DNA of 64,000 nt, taken from positions 310,001-374,000 of the forward strand of contig JAMPIV010019849.1 in NCBI GenBank assembly GCA_024509875.1, in the 5' to 3' direction. Both the position numbers and the translations under genes were made by a program. Below, piece by piece: positions 58,871 through 64,000 of the stretch. The stretch is from Oreohelix idahoensis. Lineage: Eukaryota; Mollusca; Gastropoda; Stylommatophora; Oreohelicidae. Each line of letters begins with the position of its first letter. The stretch's first letter is position 1. Under the pieces are notes generated by a model, which searched no databases, was not told the origin of the DNA, and saw only the letters and a list, made by a program, of their open reading frames with translations.

Positions 58871-59305
58871 TTATATATATTCTGCATTTCTGTATGGTGC
58901 AGAAACATGGACGATGAATAAGCATTTGGAAGAAAGAATTGAGGCTCTTGAAATGTGGATATATAGAAGAATGGGGCGTATCTCATGGAAAGAGATGAAA
59001 ACAAATAAGGAGGTCCTAGAAAATCTAGGTATGAAAAGAGAACTAATGAGAGAGGTCAAAGTTCGGCAGCTAAAATACTTTGGCCACATAAAAAGGCATA
59101 ACACCTTGCAGAAGACCATAACAGAAGGGAGAGTTGAAGGCAAACGTGCAAGGGGAAGACAGCGCTATAAGTGGGAAGATAACATCAAGAGATGGACGGG
59201 AAAGAGTCTATCAGAGTGTACCACCAAGACAAGAGACAGAAGACGTTGGAGATCCATTACAGCCAACCTTCGTTGTGGAGATGGCAACTGATGATGATGA
59301 TGATG

Positions 59306-59620
59306 TGGGTTTCCCGCGCTGTAAAGTTCAGGAGGAACTTGGATGCCTGGTGATTAGACCAGAGGTATAGATATATGTGCGAGGAGTGAATGCCGCACTT
59401 TGGATTAAAAAGACACGTCGTTTTCCCGTGTCAGTAGTAGGTCTATATAAGCGCGTTGTGTGGTTTTCCCGCGCTGTTAAGTTCTGGAGGAACTTGGATG
59501 CCTGGTGATTAGACCAGAGATAGAGATATATGTGCGAGGAGTGAATGCCGCACTTACATTGAAAGTAGGACCACAGAGATATATGTGCGAGGAGTGAATG
59601 CCGCACTTACATTGTATTAC
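59306..59620. repeat. Tandem repeat: ~155-bp unit twice, with a 58-bp sub-repeat
   Basis: Units start with tgtgggtttcccgcgctg (59306) and tgtgtggttttcccgcgctg (59457). Both include ggaggaacttggatgcctgg and gtgcgaggagtgaatgccgc. The last part is repeated a third time at about 59575-59615. A TATA-like tctatataagcgcg precedes the second unit. Confidence 0.85.
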
Positions 59621-60793
59621 ATTGTATACAGACCATTGTTACTTATACTTATTGAAGGTTATTGGGTAACGAGTATATTAATGTGCTGCACTAGTCTTGT
59701 AAGGTATTTTGATATAATAGACAACAGTCTAAACAGTAACGTAAGGAATGGCCAACTTGAATAATCTTGATCAACAGCTTGTTGTACGTTTTATCACATT
59801 TAATATGTCACAATACAACATAAGTGTACTTCACTTCTTTTGAGAGCATATGATGATCTGGCAGTACATCAGAAATACAAATGTGTTCAGTAGCCGACAT
59901 AAGCAATAATGTCGTTGTGCCGGTTTAAAGTCAGAATGTCTATGTATCGTCTACGACGCCTTCATACTTTACAAATCCGTATTGATTCAAATCACTTACT
60001 GTCCATCTCCTTAAGCCACACACAATCAGGCACACATTCTTAATGAATTGAGTCAATTATCCTGACTCTGAAATATTTTTATAACAATAAACACTGGTCT
60101 GTCGCTCTCATAAATATCCGTACACTTTGAAAACACAAGCCAAACTCAACTGTCCTAACGATAACCTTCGTTCCCCCCGCAGCAGACCCGGTCCACGTCA
60201 TACACTAAATACCTGTGTCACACACACATTCCACAACTCGAAAACTTTTTCAGTCAAAGCGTTTTCGCGTTCTGCTCCATTGCGCACAGCGATGAATTAC
60301 AAGCCTGTAAGCAAAGTGATAGGTAACACTTTTACCCCGCCCCCCAGCGAAAACTGAAAGTTTTCCATATAGGAAGTCATTTTTAGAAAATGCGAGAAGT
60401 TACCGTCCAGTCTATGTCATACCTGAGCAACAGTCTATGGAATGTAGTCAGCACCGTGGAAAAATGAGAAAAATCAATGAAAATGTGAAGAAATATGATA
60501 ATGAAATTGTGAAGTTTTGGAAAATGAAATATCTGAATGCATTTAATTAAAAGATGAATGAAATGAAAGATCTAACTAATTAAATAGTATTAAGTAAGTA
60601 TAATAATTACGTTAATGTAAATGTCCACATGAACCTGTGTGTGCTGTCTGTAGCATTGTGTAAAACTGATTAACTAAAGTTACTGAGTGTCATCAATGAT
60701 AGGTTCATCTTTCATAAGTGTGAAAGCTTACTATTTGTAATTTTAGCACTTTAGAGTCACATAACTGGTTTAAGTAATAACAAAACAGAATGT
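59621..60793. other. No gene recognised; may include the 3' LTR of element 3
   Basis: By position, the 3' end and 3' LTR of the minus-strand element 3 should lie below 61266. The partner LTR is outside the window, so its limits cannot be set. No coding sequence is seen. Confidence 0.4.
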
Positions 60794-61150
60794 TCAAATG
60801 GCGAAGTTCTCCATAGGCGTATCGAATCGATTGTTTCTTGTGTGAGATTTCTTTTCATATGTTGCCTCTTGAGTGTCACAGTCTCTGAGCCCAACATTTT
60901 GAAGTTCGGTTGCTGGAATAGGAAATATGATCTTTTTAAAGTTCTGCATCCCAGTCATTTTGAGAAGGATTGCCATTAAGATATGACAAAGAGCCTTATA
61001 CTGTTTATCTGAGATACTGTGATTTGTTTCCTTTACCGCATACGTCATGACTGTCCGGAAATCAGATCCTGAGTACTGTTCATGGAACTTGATGTAGTGT
61101 GAAACGATTTGAATGTATCCACACAAAACGTCTCTTATCTTGTCTTCAAA
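60794..61150 (-). CDS. Unidentified open frame downstream of element 3 Pol
   Basis: Minus-strand frame of about 118 codons (the nominal ATG is at 61126; the frame is open back to about 61150). It reads like real protein, with mixed hydrophobic and polar residues and Met-rich stretches such as ALCHILMAILLKMTGMQ. There is no motif I know. It could be a fragment of an extra open frame of element 3 or an unrelated relic. No signal peptide or clear membrane segment is seen. Confidence 0.3.
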   Translation of the reverse strand, partial: FEDKIRDVLCGYIQIVSHYIKFHEQYSGSDFRTVMTYAVKETNHSISDKQYKALCHILMAILLKMTGMQNFKKIIFPIPATELQNVGLRDCDTQEATYEKKSHTRNNRFDTPMENFAI

Positions 61151-61265
61151 TGACTTGAGTTGTTTCTCTTGATAACGATGGTAATATGAATCTGGTTATG
61201 GATATTGTCAAGATAGCGTTTTTAAGTTAGCGAGGTATCTGTAGACTATCAGCAGTGTACCTTGG

Positions 61266-64000
61266 TCAATGGGTCGCAGCAATGTCATATCCTTGAGAAT
61301 CGGGCAGGTCTGTCTGTGTACATCTCGACAGAACATCTGCAAGCACATTGGACTTGCCCTTAATAGGTCGAATGATATAGTCATATATTTGCAAATTAAT
61401 TGCATAACGTGCGACTCGTGCGTTTTCCATGTTGGACTTTTGAAGGAACGACAGGGCCTTCTGGTCTGTCTCAATGATGAAACGAGAACCAAGAAGGTAA
61501 CGCTGAAGCTTTGTGACAGCCCATATGATCGCGAGAAGCTCGCGCTCAATAATTGGATATCTGGTTTCTGTCTTTGTGAGCTTCCTCGACACATACATCA
61601 CCGGATGAAGCATTCCATCTACTTCTTGCATCAAGGAGCCACCAATACCGTACATCGAAGCGTCTGTCCTGAGAATAAATGGGAGATGAGGATCAGCAAG
61701 TTTTAAATTGGTGCACACGAAAAGTAATGCTTTAAATGGACTAGAGCTATGTTGCAGGCCTCCGTCCAGACAATTCTATTAGGGGAGCCTTTTGTGGTTA
61801 ACTCAGATAGAACTGACGTAACTGAAGATAAATGAGGCATAAATTTATTATAGAACTGTACAAGGCCGAGAAGACTCCGCACCTGCTTCTTAGTCTTAGG
61901 AATTGATAGATAAAGAATCTTCGAGACAGTTTTATCCTCAGTTTTAAGAAATCCATGGCCCACTCTGTGACCTAGGAAAGAAATTTCTTTGAAACCTATG
62001 TGAATTTTCGAAGGATTCGCTGTCAGATTATTAGAGCGAAGAATTTCGAGAAGAGATTTCAATCCCGAAACATGTACGTCCCAAGAGTTATGGAACAAAC
62101 AAATGTCATCTATATAAGAGATGATATCAGACCTATGAGAAAATAGTTTCCTCATCATCCGAACGAAAGTCGCTGGTGCGTTTACCAAGCCAAAGCACAT
62201 GAAATTATACTAAAAGAGACCCTTAGGGGTAGCGAAAGCAGTGAAAGGTTTTGCTTTTTCCTTGAGAGGTATTTGCCAATACCCCTTGGATAAGTCAAAT
62301 TTGCTAAAGTACGTTGCTTTAGAAAGTTTTGACAGTAAATCATCAAGAATTGGCATTGGCTCTGCGTCAGATTCCGTTATGGAATTGAGTTTACGAAAAT
62401 CCATGTATATTCTGATATTATTATCCTTCTTCTTGATTATAACCATTGGAAAAGAATAAGCAGACTCTGGTGGTGCAATAATGTTAAGCTGTAACATTTG
62501 ACCTAATTCTTTTTCAACCTGATCCTGAAAGTGGATAGGGATAGGGTAAGGCTTTAATTTAATAGATTTGTGATCTGTGAGTCTAATATCGTGAGTGATT
62601 ATAGACGTTCGGCCTGGAATATTAGACAGAACTTGCTGATATGACTCTAGAATAGAAAGAATTTGAGATTGTTGTTCGCTGGGTAGATCCGGACAAATAG
62701 ATACATTTACCCATGATTCTGTCGGGTAAAGAGACATGACAGGAAGTTGCAAAGGTACATCATGAAAAGAAGTGGGTTCTTCTTGAATCACTGATAATGA
62801 AGAGTAAGATGTAGGATGATCAGTGATTACTTCATTAACAGCATCTAAGATAGGTTTGAGATATTCAGGTCTATCATGGAATTGTTTGAACATGTTGATG
62901 TGAAAGGTTTTATTCTTGCCTTTCACGTCAAGAATGTAATCAACATCTGTCAATTTTGAAATAATTTCATATGGACCACTCCACGAAATGAGAAGGCTAT
63001 TCTCTCTCGTTGGTAGCAGGACGTAAGCTTTGTCTCCAGGAAGTAATTTCTTTAACTTTTTCCAACGGTTTTGAAGAGATCTAGCTTTTTCTTTTGCCTT
63101 TTCAGATGAATCAGTCGCTATTTTCCATGCGTCTATAAGTATCTTTCGTAGATTCACCACATACTCATAAGATGATTGGCATTCCTGAGTCATCTCCGAA
63201 CCTGTAAGTAATTGTTTTATTATCGACATGGGTCCTCGTGGTGGAGCACCATACATTAGCTCAAAAGGTGAAAACCCAGTGTGTTTGTTTGGGACTTCCC
63301 GATAAGCGAACAGCACTGCTGGGAGCACTCTATCCCAGTCTTGTGGATACGTCGTGGTCACTTTCCCCAGTATTTGTTTCAGCGTTTTATTTAAACGTTC
63401 TACCATGCCATTGGACATAGGATGATAAACAGAGCTAAGAGATCTATCAATATTGCATAGATTCATGACATGCGACATGACATCTGACACAAACTGTGTT
63501 ACCCTATCTGATAAAATATTGTCAGGGAACCCCACTCTCGTAAAAATGAGGAATAGTGCATCAGCCACATCGGTGGTAACAATATGTTTAAGAGGTATTG
63601 CCTCCGGCCACCTGGTGCACATATCAATACAGGTGAGGACATATCTATGACCTCTGGCTGACGGAACTGACAGTGGACCTATTAAGTCTATGGCCATCTT
63701 TTCGAATGGTCGCACCGAAATATCCGCAGCCTGTATAGGTGCATTATGGTAAGCACCTTTTGTAGCCACTTGTTGGCATGTCTTGCACGAACGACAAAAT
63801 AATTTGACATCCCTGACTACTCCAGGCCAATAAAAATGCTGTAAGACTCTATATTTCGTCCTAGCAAAGCCCATGTGGCCTGCACAGTTTGTATCATGCG
63901 CATGTCTGAGAATGTAAGGTCGAATATTGGTTGGTACCATAATTTGCTGCTGTACCGATGTAGCATCTCTAGCATTACGAATTAATATGTCATTTTTAAT
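61266..64000 (-). pseudogene. Integrase-RT-RNase H polyprotein of LTR element 3 (partial)
   Basis: The frame is open to the window edge at 64000. Counting from the Met at 63940, integrase has a zinc site (H15, H22, C52, C55) and D85, D145, E181, with 35 residues between the last two. SWSGPYEIIS is the GPY module. Reverse transcriptase follows (MDFRKLNSITE, FDLSKGYWQIP), then catalytic YIDD, then RNase H (LRTDASMYGIGG, ETDQKALSF). Integrase again comes first, so this is a third Gmr1-order element, clearly distinct from elements 1 and 2. An in-frame TAG lies at 62210-62212, where CAG would fit. A missing base at about 61706-61709 shifts the frame into RNase H. Residues after D145 (RVTQF) differ from the usual DNGSQF. 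Confidence 0.88.

Larger units (their letters stand above)
53210..59291 (+). pseudogene. Endonuclease-reverse transcriptase of family B LINE
   Basis: One reading frame of about 1030 codons, leaving out the insertion at 55889-58870. The endonuclease has GTWNVRTLN (about residue 85), VAEARL, LQTYAPT, MGDMNAKVG (about 220) and NSDHNPV (about 313), all expected catalytic blocks. The reverse transcriptase has CFIDYKKAFDR, KRGVRQGCVLSP and the catalytic LRYADDTVLL (near 55531). The C-terminus after the insertion has YGAETWTMNK, KYFGHIKRHNTLQKT and GKRARGRQRYKWEDNIKRW. Only two point lesions are visible, TAA at 54227-54229 and TAA at 55226-55228, both in the same frame. The type of endonuclease and the tail suggest the RTE group. 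Confidence 0.88.
53210..59305 (+). mobile_element. RTE-type LINE (family B) interrupted by a DNA transposon
   Basis: A non-LTR element encoding an apurinic-type endonuclease and reverse transcriptase. It is split at 55888/58875 by a 2982-bp insertion. It ends after the protein's stop in a short gatgatgatgatgatg tract (59289-59305), which fits the microsatellite-type 3' tails of RTE elements. The start given is that of the reading frame; the leader probably reaches back to about 52720. Confidence 0.75.

Overview
The window looks like repeat-rich, intron-bearing-genome DNA from an invertebrate animal, probably a mollusc. The evidence is the mix of mobile elements: Gmr1-like Ty3/Gypsy retrotransposons, RTE-type, RNase H-bearing and restriction-endonuclease LINEs, tRNA-derived SINEs, hAT and mariner relics, a Helitron end and a CAC-ended DNA transposon. 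The species assignment is inference. I find no convincing host gene, no rRNA or functional tRNA gene and no prokaryotic feature.

Layout. 0-10 kb: LINE fragments (2.85-3.15 and 5.86-6.43 kb), a small hAT MITE and a SINE both inserted in the first LINE fragment, a SINE with a perfect 13-bp target duplication (6708-6943) and an RNase H LINE tail. 10.1-19.7 kb: a complete Gmr1-like LTR retrotransposon (element 1) with 2.4-kb LTRs and TTCTC target duplications. 19.7-22.6 kb: a mariner relic, the RNase H LINE, a (TA)n tract and another LINE tail. 22.9-24.6 kb: a zinc-binding, probably transposon-derived reading frame with one nonsense codon. 25.1-26.1 kb: a hAT MITE almost filled by a 30-bp minisatellite with higher-order structure. 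27.1-27.5 kb: a Helitron 3' end. 29.1-32.7 kb: an R2/NeSL-like LINE with one in-frame stop. 37.4-39.4 kb: a solo LTR of the element 1 family. 39.7-41.2 kb: a LINE fragment whose reverse-transcriptase codons have expanded into a 20-copy, 27-bp minisatellite.

41.66-59.3 kb is a nest. A hAT (ZBED5/Buster-like) element was split by a second complete Gmr1-like element (41719-51014). Downstream, an RTE-type LINE (53210-59305) abuts the truncated hAT transposase and was itself split by a 2982-bp transposon (55889-58870) with CAC-type inverted repeats and TTAT duplications. 61.27-64 kb holds part of a third, more distant LTR retroelement running off the window edge.

The three LTR elements all encode integrase before reverse transcriptase. 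This Ty1/copia-like order in a Ty3/Gypsy-type polyprotein is the hallmark of the known Gmr1-like lineage. Two use a primer site matching tRNA-Pro, and their Gag carries a SCAN-like capsid region. None of the elements appears fully intact: each has a nonsense codon, a homopolymer frameshift, a lost start or a lost catalytic residue. All coordinates and comparisons were made by eye from the sequence; family names rest on remembered motifs and not on a database search.
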